Assembly (NCBI RefSeq): GCF_902726655.1
Contig: NZ_CACVAN010000001.1
Location: 1,736,001 to 1,800,000, forward strand
Source: Virgibacillus ihumii
Lineage (GTDB): Bacteria; Bacillota; Bacilli; Bacillales; Amphibacillaceae
DNA length: 64,000 nucleotides
Direction: 5' to 3'
Shown: piece after piece, positions 1 to 9,484 of the stretch
Layout: the number at the start of each line of letters is the position of its first letter
Numbering within the stretch: the stretch's first letter is position 1
Translations under genes and position numbers: made by a program
Notes under the pieces: model-generated
Database searches by the model: none
What the model saw: the letters and a program-made list of their open reading frames with translations, nothing else
Told to the model about the DNA's origin: nothing

Positions 1-1195
1 TCATTGTTTTACCGGAATCCTTCCATGCACGGGCATATTCAGATGCTTTCATACTGTGCATAAAGTAAGTGATTACAGAAACAACAACGAAAATAAATCC
101 TGGTGAATAAAGAATTTCCCAACCAGATGATATTTCCGTACCGAATATATTTGGAACCGAGATTTTGACCGATTGCAGCCATTCCTGAAGAACAGTTAAC
201 CGTGAAATGAGTAATAGAACAGCGATTAATACATACGGGGCCCATGCACGCCACATGCTGATTTTGCCTGCATAAATATCGCTTTGCTTAAGTTCTACAC
301 GGCCAGTCCAAGTTGGATCCCAGCGGTCCTTTGATTCAAAATCCCAAATTTCATCTTCTTTTGGCATGAGAAAGCCTTTTTTAGCTGCAGGTATGACAAT
401 TGCCAACCCTATTAAACCGCCAAGCAAAGAAGGAAATTCCGGTCCTAAAAAATTTGCAACAAGCACATATGGTACTGTCATTGCCAAGGAGGCAAATATC
501 GCAAATTTCCAGATCTTCATTCCTTCGCTGAATGATTTGTTCTTTCCAAAAAACCGGGTCATCATGGCAACCAAAAATAACGGGATCAATAATCCAGCGA
601 TTGCATGGAGTAAAGCTACTTTACCGGCAACACCAAATACGAAACTTGAAACATCCGTAACCTGGGAAAGTGGCTCAACACCTGTACCAACCCCCACAAT
701 CATTGGCGTTCCGACTGCCCCAAATGATACAGGTGTACTTTGAATAATCATTCCGGAGACGACAGCCGCCATCGGAGGGAAGCCCAGTCCAACCAGTAAT
801 GGTACTGCAATAGCTGCAGGTGTTCCAAATCCAGCTGAACCTTCAATAAATGATCCGAAAAGCCACGCAATGATAATCACCTGAATGCGGCGGTCCGGTG
901 TAATATCTGTAAACCCGCGACGAATCGTGTGCAGCCCCCCGCTTTCCTGTAAAGTGTTCAACAGTAATATCGCACCAAAGATAATAAATAAAAGTGTAAT
1001 AGCAACGATGAGACCATGAACAGATGCAGCAGCAACCTTTGGGAATGATATATCCCAGACGAAAAGTGCCAGTAATACAGCAGCGACGTAAGAAAGTGGC
1101 ATTGCCTTACTTGCTGGCCATTTAAGCCCGACTAAAAATACAGCAACAACTATAATCGGAAGTAAAGCCAGAATAGCTAATATTCCAGTGCCCAT
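1..1195 (-). CDS. lctP: LctP-family lactate/glycolate permease, C-terminus cut by window edge
   Basis: The reading frame starts at an ATG ending at 1195, preceded by AAGGAGGAT, and runs off the left edge, so about 398 of the usual 520-560 residues are visible. The translation begins [17 protein letters not shown] and carries the family hallmark [17 protein letters not shown] and the stretch [13 protein letters not shown], with many hydrophobic helices. LctP proteins are proton-coupled importers of L-lactate, D-lactate or glycolate in the cytoplasmic membrane. It lies on the same strand 514 bases downstream of glcD, so I infer glycolate uptake (a GlcA role), although lactate cannot be excluded. 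The intervening minisatellite may separate it from the oxidase transcript. Confidence 0.9.
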   Translation of the reverse strand, partial: MGTGILAILALLPIIVVAVFLVGLKWPASKAMPLSYVAAVLLALFVWDISFPKVAAASVHGLIVAITLLFIIFGAILLLNTLQESGGLHTIRRGFTDITPDRRIQVIIIAWLFGSFIEGSAGFGTPAAIAVPLLVGLGFPPMAAVVSGMIIQSTPVSFGAVGTPMIVGVGTGVEPLSQVTDVSSFVFGVAGKVALLHAIAGLLIPLFLVAMMTRFFGKNKSFSEGMKIWKFAIFASLAMTVPYVLVANFLGPEFPSLLGGLIGLAIVIPAAKKGFLMPKEDEIWDFESKDRWDPTWTGRVELKQSDIYAGKISMWRAWAPYVLIAVLLLISRLTVLQEWLQSVKISVPNIFGTEISSGWEILYSPGFIFVVVSVITYFMHSMKASEYARAWKDSGKTM

Positions 1196-1342
1196 TTTAA
1201 AATCCTCCTTATAAAGGTTTTATTATATTAATCAACAATATCAACTCCTCCATAATTGATATTGTCGAATAACAATTAGACAAAAATAATCAGCCCATTC
1301 TTCCTCTTGTTGAACATTTAAGTCGTTAGCCTTGTACTATGG

Positions 1343-1366
1343 AACAGGGGACAGGTCCAGCCTGTT
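1343..1366. repeat. GGGACAG-type extragenic palindrome
   Basis: AACAGG and CCTGTT flank a centre containing GGGACAGGTCC. It resembles the GGGACAG palindromes near 6158 and 9392, suggesting one dispersed REP-like family. No function is visible. Confidence 0.4.
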
Positions 1367-1460
1367 GATAAAATATGCTTATCGTAGGTTAATCATTTAG
1401 GAGCAAAACGCTCCTATTGCAGTAACATCGATAAATCGGCCCCCGAAATTTGTTAAAACG

Positions 1461-1660
1461 GTTGATGTTCCTCGCGTATGGTTGATGTTTCACACGTACG
1501 GTTGATGTTCTCTCCGTACGGTTGATGTTTCCCTCGTACGGTTGATGTTCTCTCCGTACGGTTGATGTTTCCCTCGTACGGTTGATGTTCTCTCCGTACG
1601 GTTGATGTTTTCCCCGTACGGTTGATGTTCCTCGCGTACGGTTGATACTTTCTCTCAGAC
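1461..1660. repeat. 20-bp tandem repeat, 10 copies
   Basis: Ten consecutive units of exactly 20 bases begin at 1461, 1481, 1501 and so on to 1641. Nine share GGTTGATGTT followed by a variable pyrimidine-rich 4-5 bases and CGTACG or a close variant; the last unit is degenerate. The tenth base alternates C,T,C,T along the array, and units 3-8 read as near-identical 40-bp pairs, which indicates growth by duplication of a dimer. CGTACG is self-complementary. There is no cas gene and the spacers are too short for CRISPR. Confidence 0.95.
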
Positions 1661-1708
1661 AGGTCTAACGTACCGTTTTATATTTCTTTCCTGGTACATG
1701 GAAACTGC

Positions 1709-3160
1709 TTATCCAGTTCCCTTGACCTCAACACATCGGCCCGGTTGCGGAAAGAGTTTTCCCGGATTTAACAGATCTTCCGGATTAAACACTGCTCGGA
1801 TGTCGGTCTGGGCGGCCATTTCCTCTTCACTGAAAACGAAGCGCATTTCCGCTGACTTTTCAATCCCCACACCATGTTCACCTGTAATGGATCCGCCAAC
1901 ATCAGCACAAACCTTCAAGCACTCGGACCCTGCTTTTGATGCCCGCTCACTTTCGCCAGGTAAACTGGCGTCGAACAATATAAGCGGATGGAGATTTCCA
2001 TCGCCCGCATGGAAAATGTTCGCAATACGAAGCTCATATTTCGCACTGATTTCTGCAATTCTGGAAAGCACTTCAGGCAGGCGAGTTCTTGGAATAACGC
2101 CATCCTGAACAAGGTAGTCAGGAGATATCGCCCCCATTGCACCAAAACCCATTTTCCGGTTTGCCCACCAAAGTCCGCGCTCTGCTTCATCTTTTGCCAC
2201 TTTGACCTCTCGCACGTTGTTATTTTTACATACGGTAAGAATTTCATCGATCTGATCTTCTATTCCGGCTGCAATGCCATCAACTTCAATCAACAAAAAC
2301 GCAGCAATATCACTTGGGTGCCCAACTGGATATGCGGCTGATTCCACCCCTTCAATTGCGATCGAATCCATCATTTCCAGTGCTGCCGGAATGATGCCGG
2401 CTGCTATAATATCGGAAACGGCCTGGCTGGCGTCATTTATATCATCATAATAAGCAAGAACGGTTTTCTTCCCTTCAGGATTTTTTAATACCTTTACCGT
2501 TATTTTGGTCACAATCCCAAGGGTACCCTCAGAACCAGTCAAAAGACCGAGCAAATCGTAACCAGGGCGGTCAGGAACGCCATCTTCACCAATCTCAACG
2601 ATTTCACCATTGGGAAGAACAATTTCAAGCCCTAAAATATGATTCGTTGTTACGCCGTATTTCAAACAGTGGGCCCCACCCGAATTTTCAGCAACGTTGC
2701 CGCCAATCGTACATGCATATTGACTGGATGGGTCTGGTGCGTAATAATAGCCTTTATCTGAAACGGATTGGGTCAGCTTCAGGTTAATATAGCCAGGCTC
2801 GACAACTGCTTTTCTGTTTTCCAAATCCAGATGGAGCAACTTTTTCATCCGAACCAGGCTGATGATTACTTCACCACCAAACGGCGTTGCCCCTCCGCTT
2901 AAACCTGTTCCTGCCCCACGTGCAATATATGGAACGTTTTCTTTGTTTAAGCATTTCACAATATCCGAAACCTGTTTGGTATTTCGAACAAAAACTACCG
3001 CTTTCGGTATTCCTTTTGACATTGTATAGCCGTCACATTCGTAGGAAATGAGATCTTCTTTTAAATAAAGCACTTCATTTTCACCGACAATATGGATTAA
3101 TTGCTGAACAACTGCATCCGGTTTCTGCTTCACACGCTTTTTCCTAAACAAAGCATTCAC
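1709..3160 (-). CDS. glcD: glycolate oxidase, FAD-binding subunit GlcD
   Basis: This is the catalytic flavin subunit of glycolate oxidase, which oxidises glycolate (and often D-lactate) to glyoxylate at the membrane. The 483 residues show the FAD-binding type 4 fold, with ARGAGTGLSGG near residues 80-90 and the DPSSQYACTIGGNVAENSGG region, then the FAD-linked oxidase C-terminal domain with NIFHAGDGNLHP and GSITGEHGVG. Length matches the family (about 470-500). The ATG at 3160 follows AGAGGAAGG and lies 6 bases after the glcF stop, so it is co-transcribed with glcE and glcF. D-lactate dehydrogenase is the main alternative; the E and F partners and malate synthase G favour glycolate. Confidence 0.93.
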   Translation of the reverse strand: MNALFRKKRVKQKPDAVVQQLIHIVGENEVLYLKEDLISYECDGYTMSKGIPKAVVFVRNTKQVSDIVKCLNKENVPYIARGAGTGLSGGATPFGGEVIISLVRMKKLLHLDLENRKAVVEPGYINLKLTQSVSDKGYYYAPDPSSQYACTIGGNVAENSGGAHCLKYGVTTNHILGLEIVLPNGEIVEIGEDGVPDRPGYDLLGLLTGSEGTLGIVTKITVKVLKNPEGKKTVLAYYDDINDASQAVSDIIAAGIIPAALEMMDSIAIEGVESAAYPVGHPSDIAAFLLIEVDGIAAGIEDQIDEILTVCKNNNVREVKVAKDEAERGLWWANRKMGFGAMGAISPDYLVQDGVIPRTRLPEVLSRIAEISAKYELRIANIFHAGDGNLHPLILFDASLPGESERASKAGSECLKVCADVGGSITGEHGVGIEKSAEMRFVFSEEEMAAQTDIRAVFNPEDLLNPGKLFPQPGRCVEVKGTG

Positions 3161-3166
3161 CTTCCT

Positions 3167-4549
3167 CTAGGATTCTACCAATTTGTTGGCTGCTTTTTTA
3201 TCTTTTTCATAAGCCAAATCAAGCAGTTGAACGGTATGAACAACTTTTTCTTTCCTGCCATACTTTTTAACACCCATCGCAATTTGCAGCATGCAGCCGG
3301 GATTACCCATCGAAATCATTTCCACGTTATCCGGAACATCATCCATTTTGCGATCAAGAAGAGCACCCGCCATATCAGGATGTGTAAGATTGTATATTCC
3401 AGCACTTCCGCAGCACCTGTCCGCATTAGGTAAATCGACCATTTCCACGCCAGGTATTTCGTTTAAAAGCTGCCGCGGTTCAAAACGGACACCTTGACCA
3501 TGCGCCAGATGGCACGCATCGTGATAGGTTATTTTTGTATTGATTTCCGATTTGGGCCGTTCAAAGTCATTGTCATACAAAAACTTAGAGACATCCTCAA
3601 CTTTTGCGGAAAATTCCTCGGCTAAAGGGAGCATTTCAGGGTCATTGCGGAACAGTTCATCATACTCCTGGAGTGCACACCCGCAGCCGGCAGCATTAAC
3701 AAGCACCTTATCATAGTCCTTAAACGCCTCGATATTCTGTTTCGCCAGCTTTTTCCCTGCCTCTCGTTCGCCGGCGTGAATATGAAGCGCACCACAGCAA
3801 CTCTGACTTTCCGGCAGTCCAACTTCAAACCCATTATGTGTGAGTACTCGAATGGTCGATTCATTCACATCATTGAACATAACGTCCATTATGCAGCCGG
3901 TTAACATGCCTACCCTCTGTTTTGTATCACCTTCAGCCAGAACGACCTCCGGATATCTGCCAAGTACAGGTTTTTCAACCTTTCGGAGGATGGATTCCAT
4001 ATCTTTCAGGTGGTTTGGCATAACATTCAGCAGGCCAATTTTCCGCACTGCAGATTGAATGCCGCTTTTTTGGTAAAAACGCATTAAGCTGCCAACCGCA
4101 TTAAGCCGATTCTGATATGGAAAAAGACCTTTCAAAACCGTACGGCTGAATGCACCGGAAATACCAGTTAACGGCATCGCCTGGCGAATTTGTCCGCGCG
4201 CTTCCTCAATCAGACCACCTACCTGGACATCAGCTGGACATGCTGTTTCACAGGCACGGCAATCGAGACAATCAAATACTGGTTTCGAAAAAGCTTCATT
4301 AATATCGATTTTGCCTTCCGCAACAGCTTTAATTAAATATACACGGCCTCTAGGCGAATTGTGTTCTTCACCGGTTTCCTGATAAGTCGGACAAGCTTCA
4401 AGACACATACCACAATGAACACAGTCCGCCCATTTATTTTCATCAGGAAGATCATCCCACAAATAATTTCCTAGTGTTTTCGATTGACAGGGCACGTCAG
4501 CTTGACCTTCCGTGAGCATTGTTGCCAGCCTGTTTTCAGACCCATTCAT
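3167..4549 (-). CDS. glcF: glycolate oxidase iron-sulfur subunit GlcF
   Basis: This is the electron-transfer subunit of glycolate oxidase (460 residues). Two ferredoxin-type 4Fe-4S motifs are visible: C43-x2-C46-x2-C49-x3-C53 and C94-x2-C97-x2-C100-x3-C104. They are followed by the paired cysteine-rich CCG domains of the heterodisulfide-reductase type (SCCGALHIHAGE, DACHLAHGQG, ADRCCGSAGIYN). It would pass electrons from the FAD subunits to quinone. The start ATG directly abuts the glcE stop codon, and its Shine-Dalgarno GGAGGG lies inside the last codons of glcE, so translation is coupled. Confidence 0.93.
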   Translation of the reverse strand: MNGSENRLATMLTEGQADVPCQSKTLGNYLWDDLPDENKWADCVHCGMCLEACPTYQETGEEHNSPRGRVYLIKAVAEGKIDINEAFSKPVFDCLDCRACETACPADVQVGGLIEEARGQIRQAMPLTGISGAFSRTVLKGLFPYQNRLNAVGSLMRFYQKSGIQSAVRKIGLLNVMPNHLKDMESILRKVEKPVLGRYPEVVLAEGDTKQRVGMLTGCIMDVMFNDVNESTIRVLTHNGFEVGLPESQSCCGALHIHAGEREAGKKLAKQNIEAFKDYDKVLVNAAGCGCALQEYDELFRNDPEMLPLAEEFSAKVEDVSKFLYDNDFERPKSEINTKITYHDACHLAHGQGVRFEPRQLLNEIPGVEMVDLPNADRCCGSAGIYNLTHPDMAGALLDRKMDDVPDNVEMISMGNPGCMLQIAMGVKKYGRKEKVVHTVQLLDLAYEKDKKAANKLVES

Positions 4550-5854
4550 TTATATCCCTCCTACAAAGCGTCCGCGGTTTAAAATTTCCTTGGGGTCATT
4601 CGTCCGCTTAATGCCTTCTAACAAAGCAAAGTATCCCGGCTTATCACCCCAAACACTGACCGTCTCTCTAAGCATCAACGGCAAATGTGTACAAACGGCA
4701 TACCCCTTTCTTTCTTCCACCTTTGTTCTCAACGCTTTCATATAGGGAACGATATCTTCCGGGTAACCTTCTATATATACTCTTGAAATACCATGGCCAA
4801 TGCCCCCGTGCGCTTCGATCGCAACATGATGCTCCTCGGCAAGGCTGTCAGCAGCAGCCAAGTTTGCAAGCACATCCAGATTATTGCTGCCGATTTTCAG
4901 TGCTGCTTGTGTTAGTGCATCGTTCCCGCTGTCATTGGAGCCATTAGGCCCAAAATGCCGGAATTTTTCCCACCACTGTCTTGCCTCTTCTTCATGCAGG
5001 ACAGTATACGTCACACCATTCGGCAAGTGTTCGTACACCCGTTTTTCCTGATCAAAAACAGCATTTTCCCTGTCTTCAAATGCAATCGCTAGTGTGTATT
5101 GCCTTTTGCCGGTCATTTTTTCTGAGATAGAAGGATTTAAAATTTCAAGTGAGACAGGTTCCATCATGGAATCAAGAATGGACACTGAAAAGTCACGAAT
5201 AACCTGTTCACTGCCTTCAGGAAAATGCAGCAGTAACAGTCCCTCATATTTTGGCAGTGGTTGCAGCTTAATCGTGATTTCACTAATGACACCAAGCGTA
5301 CCCATTGCACCGATAAAAAGTTTGTTCATATCATAACCCGCAACATTTTTAACAACTTTACCTCCTGTACGGATAACCCTGCCATCCGCATAAACAATTC
5401 TGGTACCAATAACCAAATCTCTTGCAAATCCGTAAGAAAGTCGTTTCGGTCCACTGTCATTGCTTGAGACAATACCGCCAATTGTTGCCATCTCCGGCCA
5501 AGGGGTATCCAGCGAAACACGCTGCCCTTTGTCAGCTAATTTATCAGTGATTTCCTTTAACGTCGTACCCGGTCTTACCGTCATGGTCAGATCTCCAACC
5601 GAATGCTCGATAATGCCTTTGTACTTGGCAAGTGATAATAAAATATCCGCCTGTTCAATTGCACCGCCAAACCCGCGCTTTGTTCCGCCTGAAATAACAT
5701 TGACAGTTTTATCGTCTTTATATGCACGGGCAAGAACATTCGAAATATCTTCCTCAGAATGGGCTTCAATGAATTCAACCCCGCCGTTTCCGAGCGGATG
5801 TCCTTCCATATCCTGTTCTGCAGGTAAAACTTCCGATAAATCCTGGGAATTCAT
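4550..5854 (-). CDS. glcE: glycolate oxidase, FAD-binding subunit GlcE
   Basis: This is the second flavoprotein subunit, with a FAD-binding type 4 domain (VISGGTKRGFGG, DTPWPEMATIGGIVSSNDSG, VVKNVAGYDMNKL) and 434 residues from the start chosen here. I use the ATG at 5854 because GGGGGAAGA lies just upstream; an upstream in-frame codon near 5881 lacks a good site. It is the first gene of glcEFD. A near-perfect cre overlaps the start of the probable transcript at 5919-5932. Many Bacillus genomes have only GlcD/GlcF homologues (ysfC, ysfD), so the three-subunit form is notable. Confidence 0.9.
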   Translation of the reverse strand: MNSQDLSEVLPAEQDMEGHPLGNGGVEFIEAHSEEDISNVLARAYKDDKTVNVISGGTKRGFGGAIEQADILLSLAKYKGIIEHSVGDLTMTVRPGTTLKEITDKLADKGQRVSLDTPWPEMATIGGIVSSNDSGPKRLSYGFARDLVIGTRIVYADGRVIRTGGKVVKNVAGYDMNKLFIGAMGTLGVISEITIKLQPLPKYEGLLLLHFPEGSEQVIRDFSVSILDSMMEPVSLEILNPSISEKMTGKRQYTLAIAFEDRENAVFDQEKRVYEHLPNGVTYTVLHEEEARQWWEKFRHFGPNGSNDSGNDALTQAALKIGSNNLDVLANLAAADSLAEEHHVAIEAHGGIGHGISRVYIEGYPEDIVPYMKALRTKVEERKGYAVCTHLPLMLRETVSVWGDKPGYFALLEGIKRTNDPKEILNRGRFVGGI

Positions 5855-5918
5855 GACATCTTCCCCCTTGATTTTGTTCAAATGATTTTTACAGCTTTTT
5901 TACGCCTTTTAAAAAATA

Positions 5919-5932
5919 TGAAAACGCTATCA
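5919..5932 (-). promoter_or_regulatory. cre site (CcpA) and -10 box upstream of glcEFD
   Basis: The minus strand reads TGATAGCGTTTTCA, a match to the palindromic cre consensus, adjoining a TATAAT hexamer at 5932-5937 (minus strand). CcpA bound here would cover the transcription start and repress glcEFD in preferred carbon sources. The -35 partner is poor (inference). Confidence 0.65.
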
Positions 5933-6186
5933 TTATACTTAATAATTTTTCTTGCACCTGCACCAAAATGGTTCTATTCTTCCATTAGTCAATCGATAAC
6001 TTTGTCTACATTTAAGCACTGCGCTATGATAAAGTCAATACAACATTTCCAATAATGCGAAAATTTATTACATAATACTTTATTCGATTTGTCCCGGTAA
6101 GATTAATAAAACCGTAAAAATGAAAATAAGAGTAGAAGTTGAAAAAATGAGAGAGGAGGGACAAGGAATCTCTCCTCCCTGTCCCG
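5933..6186. other. glcB-glcE intergenic region
   Basis: About 330 bases separate the glcE start from the glcB stop. Besides the cre/-10 element, the minus strand has a candidate earlier promoter TTGACT-17-TTAAAT at about 6005-6045. Next to the glcB stop lies a GGGACAAGG / CCT-CCC-TGTCCC palindrome at 6158-6185 of the same REP-like family as the one at 9392. No gene is visible. Confidence 0.45.
6158..6185. repeat. GGGACA/TGTCCC palindrome after glcB
   Basis: GGGACAAGG pairs with CCT and TGTCCC across a three-base bulge. It sits immediately after the glcB stop codon, where it may form a hairpin in the mRNA, but the T-run is too far away for a standard terminator. Confidence 0.45.
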
Positions 6187-8370
6187 TTAACCTGGTTTCA
6201 CTGCGCCATATTTTTCTTTCGCTTCCAAACGGCGTCGGTGAAGGATTGGTTCCGTGTAACCGCTTGGCTGCTCTTTTCCTTTGAATACAAGATCACAAGC
6301 TGCCTGAAATGCAACGGAGTCATCGAAGTCAGGCGCCATTGGACGGTATAAGTCATCTCCAGCATTTTGCCCATCAACTATTTTTGCCATGCGTTTCAGT
6401 GTATCCATCATTTGTTCTTCTGTACAAATTCCATGGTACAGCCAGTTTGTCAGCATTTGACTAGAAATACGAAGTGTTGCCCTGTCTTCCATAAGTGCTA
6501 CATCGTTGATATCAGGAACTTTTGAACAGCCGACACCTTGCTCTACCCAGCGAACCACATAACCAAGCAAGGTTTGTGCACTGTTATCAAGCTCCTCCTG
6601 AATTTCATCAGCGGTCCGGTCCGTATCTTCCGCAATTGGTATTTGTAAAATATATTCCCGGTAAGTCTTTTGCTCTTTAGCGAGTTCCGTTTGTACCTTT
6701 CTGACATCAACTTGATGGTAGTGAAGTGCATGCAGCGTTGCGGCTGTTGGCGAAGGAACCCAGGCCGTGTTCCCGCCCGCTTTTAAGTGACCTGCTTTTT
6801 TGTCCAGCATATCCGCCATCAAATCCGGCATTGCCCACATACCTTTACCGATCTGGGCTTTTCCTTTCAAACCGGCATCCAGACCAACACGTACATTATT
6901 TTTTTCATAACCATCCAACCAGGTGGATGCTTTCATTTCACCTTTACGGATCATCGGACCCGCTTCCATTGATGTGTGAATCTCATCGCCTGTTCGATCC
7001 AAAAAGCCGGTATTAATAAAAACAATTCGCTCCTTTACTTCATAAATACAATTTTTCAGGTTCAGACTTGTGCGGCGCTCTTCATCCATTAACCCGACTT
7101 TAAGTGTATTACGCTTCATATCAAGCATATCTTCTACACGATCAAACAATTCATTTGTAAATGCAGCTTCTACTGAGCCATGCATTTTCGGCTTAACAAT
7201 ATAGACCGAACCTTTTTGAGAATTTTGGTATGGGCCATTGCCTAAAAGACCGTGTTTAGCCATCAAACTTGTCATCACAGCATCCATAATCCCCTCAGGA
7301 ATTTCCTGCCCTTTTGTATCCAAAATGGCATTGTTTGTCATTAAGTGACCAACATTTCGGACAAACATGAGCACACGGCCGGATAGTGCGACTTCTTCAC
7401 CGTTTGGTCCTGTGTATTTGCGATCAGGATTTAACGTACGCGTAACTTCTTTGCCGCCCTTCGTGAATACCGATATTAAGTCGCCCTTGTTCAGACCAAG
7501 CCAATTACGGTAAACGAGTGTTTTGTCCTCAGCATCCACAGCTGCAACTGAATCTTCACAGTCCATGATACTTGAGGTTGCGGACTCCAGGTAAACATCT
7601 TTCACACCTGCTTCATCCGTTTTTCCAATCGAATGATTACGGTCGATTTGAATTTCAATGTGCAACCCATTATTTTTCAGCAGGACAGCGCTTGGTTCCT
7701 CTGTATTCCCTTGGTAGCCGGCAAGTTTTGCTGCATCCTTCAATCCTGTTGTTTCACCATTTTTCAAGGTTATTGCCAATTCACCGTTCACGATTGCATA
7801 TTTTGTTGCTTGTGTATGTGAAGATGTTCGAAGTGGTATATGTTCATCAAGGAATTTTTTAGCGTAAGCAATAACTTTTTCACCACGCACAGGATTGTAG
7901 GAACCTTTTTTCTCCGCACCACCTTCTTCACTGATAACATCCGTTCCATATAATGCATCATAAAGTGAACCCCAGCGTGCGTTGGCAGCGTTGAGAGCAT
8001 ATCGTGAATTGTCGATCGGCACAACAAGCTGCGGCCCCGCTTGACGTGTAATAACATCGTCGACATTTTCTGTCGTTATATTAAAATCTTTCACTTCAGA
8101 CTCTAAATAACCGATTTGTTCCAGAAATGACTTATACGCATCAAAATCAAACACATTATTTTCTTCATGCCATGTATCAATTTGCTTTTGAAGATCAGCA
8201 CGTTTTTCTAACAATACTTTATTTTTCGGAGCCAAATCAGCAACAAGTTTTCCAAAATCCATCCAAAACTTTTCATTGTCAAGACCTGTTCCCGGGAGCG
8301 CTTCCGAATTAACAAAATCATAAAGCTCTTTTGCAACTTGTAGATTGCCTGCCTTAACGTAATCTGACAT
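6187..8370 (-). CDS. glcB: malate synthase G
   Basis: It condenses glyoxylate with acetyl-CoA to malate, the step that draws carbon from glycolate into the TCA cycle. The 727 residues match the long monomeric G isoform (about 720), not the roughly 530-residue A form. Visible family stretches are [15 protein letters not shown], the [15 protein letters not shown] region and [12 protein letters not shown] near the C-terminus, which holds the catalytic aspartate of the family. The ATG follows GGGGAGGAA. It lies upstream of glcEFD on the same strand but 330 bases away, so it may have its own transcript. The divergent LysR gene starts 154 bases from it. Confidence 0.96.
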   Translation of the reverse strand: MSDYVKAGNLQVAKELYDFVNSEALPGTGLDNEKFWMDFGKLVADLAPKNKVLLEKRADLQKQIDTWHEENNVFDFDAYKSFLEQIGYLESEVKDFNITTENVDDVITRQAGPQLVVPIDNSRYALNAANARWGSLYDALYGTDVISEEGGAEKKGSYNPVRGEKVIAYAKKFLDEHIPLRTSSHTQATKYAIVNGELAITLKNGETTGLKDAAKLAGYQGNTEEPSAVLLKNNGLHIEIQIDRNHSIGKTDEAGVKDVYLESATSSIMDCEDSVAAVDAEDKTLVYRNWLGLNKGDLISVFTKGGKEVTRTLNPDRKYTGPNGEEVALSGRVLMFVRNVGHLMTNNAILDTKGQEIPEGIMDAVMTSLMAKHGLLGNGPYQNSQKGSVYIVKPKMHGSVEAAFTNELFDRVEDMLDMKRNTLKVGLMDEERRTSLNLKNCIYEVKERIVFINTGFLDRTGDEIHTSMEAGPMIRKGEMKASTWLDGYEKNNVRVGLDAGLKGKAQIGKGMWAMPDLMADMLDKKAGHLKAGGNTAWVPSPTAATLHALHYHQVDVRKVQTELAKEQKTYREYILQIPIAEDTDRTADEIQEELDNSAQTLLGYVVRWVEQGVGCSKVPDINDVALMEDRATLRISSQMLTNWLYHGICTEEQMMDTLKRMAKIVDGQNAGDDLYRPMAPDFDDSVAFQAACDLVFKGKEQPSGYTEPILHRRRLEAKEKYGAVKPG

Positions 8371-8465
8371 TCCTATTCCTCCCCTTCCATCATCTACTTA
8401 TTATTTTACTCGACTCAAGTCAGTAACAGAAATATATGTTTTGCATAAACCCTATTACTTTTAGC

Positions 8466-8481
8466 TATACCTTTTAGTATA
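8466..8481. promoter_or_regulatory. possible LysR operator overlapping the regulator promoter
   Basis: TATAC-CTTTTA-GTATA is a perfect 5-bp dyad in the glcB/lysR divergent region. It overlaps the TATAAT -10 box at 8478-8483 that fits the plus-strand regulator. Such placement suits autoregulation by a LysR protein; binding is inferred. Confidence 0.4.
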
Positions 8482-8524
8482 ATGAAGAACAAGTACATAT
8501 TACGGTTTGGAAAGGGTGCTTGTA

Positions 8525-9439
8525 ATGGACATAAGGCAGATTCAATATTTTGCTGAGGTTGCAAGACAATTAAATTTCACACGAGCAGCCTCAATTCTCC
8601 ATATTTCCCAGCCCTCATTAAGCAAAACGATGAAAAACCTGGAGGATGAGCTCGGTGTTACCCTTTTTTACAGAGGAATTAAGCGATTGGAGCTAACGGA
8701 TGCCGGACAAGCTTTTTTAGTCAATGCGAAAAATGTTTTGGATGCTTTTGAGAATTTAACAACGGAGTTAAATGATGTCATTGATTTAAAAAGAGGGGAA
8801 ATTAAAATTGGAATTCCGCCGATTATAGGTGCTGTGTTTTTTTCTAAACTGATCAGCAGATACAAAGAAGCCTATCCTTCCATTAATATTCTATTAACGG
8901 AAGTAGGTACGAACAAAATAAAAACCGGTGTTAGCGAAGGAGAACTGGATATTGGTTTAATATGTAATTTACCTGTTCAAAAAGAAAATTTTGAAACCAT
9001 TCAACTATTAAAAGACCCGTTAATGCTTATTGTGCACAAAGATAATCCGTTGGCTCGTAATAAGACAATCGAGTTCTCTGATATTGAAAATGAGCCGTTT
9101 ATTTTATATCGAAATGATTTCTCCCTTCATGATAAGATTATCCAGGCATGCGATAAACAAGGCTTCTATCCGAATGTCGTTTGTGAAAGCTCACAGAAAG
9201 ACTTTATGGTCGAAATGGTTGAAGCAAAACTGGGCATTGCCTTATTGCCTAGTAAAATTTATGAACGCATTAACAATGAACAAATCATTGCCATTCCATT
9301 TAACAAGCCTGTCGTTAACCTGGAATTAGGCATGATCTGGAAAAAGAATAAATACCAGCCGTTTGCAGTTCGTCAATTTATTGAGATGTCAGGGACAGAG
9401 GGACAGGCTCCTCTGTCCCAGCAAGATACCGCCGATTGA
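8525..9439 (+). CDS. LysR-family transcriptional regulator
   Basis: 304 residues with the N-terminal LysR winged helix-turn-helix (MDIRQIQYFAEVARQLNFT, ILHISQPSLSKTMKNLE) and a C-terminal periplasmic-binding-protein-like effector domain. The ATG at 8525 is chosen because GGAAAGGG lies 9 bases upstream; an earlier in-frame TTG at 8507 overlaps that site. It is transcribed away from glcB, so I infer that it controls glcB and perhaps glcEFD in response to glycolate or glyoxylate. The last ~17 codons are encoded by a GGGACAGAGG palindrome, so the native C-terminus appears to have been replaced or extended by a repeat. Confidence 0.88.
   Translation: MDIRQIQYFAEVARQLNFTRAASILHISQPSLSKTMKNLEDELGVTLFYRGIKRLELTDAGQAFLVNAKNVLDAFENLTTELNDVIDLKRGEIKIGIPPIIGAVFFSKLISRYKEAYPSINILLTEVGTNKIKTGVSEGELDIGLICNLPVQKENFETIQLLKDPLMLIVHKDNPLARNKTIEFSDIENEPFILYRNDFSLHDKIIQACDKQGFYPNVVCESSQKDFMVEMVEAKLGIALLPSKIYERINNEQIIAIPFNKPVVNLELGMIWKKNKYQPFAVRQFIEMSGTEGQAPLSQQDTAD
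9392..9419. repeat. GGGACAGAGG/CCTCTGTCCC palindrome inside the LysR C-terminus
   Basis: A perfect 10-bp inverted repeat with an 8-base loop lies within the end of the LysR frame. It encodes the TEGQAPLSQ-like tail that does not look like regulator sequence. It appears to be a REP-type element inserted at the gene end. Confidence 0.75.
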
Positions 9440-9451
9440 TCCGGTATTGAT

Positions 9452-9474
9452 AGGCACCTGTTGGACAGGTGCCT
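9452..9474. repeat. AGGCACCTGT palindrome (REP-like hairpin)
   Basis: AGGCACCTGT-TGG-ACAGGTGCCT is a perfect 10-bp hairpin between the convergent LysR and fumarylacetoacetase-family genes. It lacks a T-run, but it could act as an mRNA 3' barrier for either gene. Confidence 0.65.
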
Positions 9475-9484
9475 GGCTCGGCGC

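Larger units (their letters stand above)
1199..1708. other. 500-bp intergenic region with palindrome and minisatellite
   Basis: There is no credible gene between lctP and glcD. The stretch holds the lctP ribosome binding site (1199-1211), an inverted repeat AGGAGC-AAAAC-GCTCCT at 1399-1415, a GGGACAG-type palindrome at 1343-1366 and the 20-bp tandem array at 1461-1660. I see no clear T-rich terminator after glcD. Confidence 0.6.

Noticed and set aside
366..743. Plus-strand frame of 125 codons
   Set aside because: It lies entirely antisense to the LctP permease, whose translation has clear family motifs.
1461..1660. CRISPR array
   Set aside because: Units are 20 bases with 4-5 variable bases, no proper spacers and no cas genes nearby.
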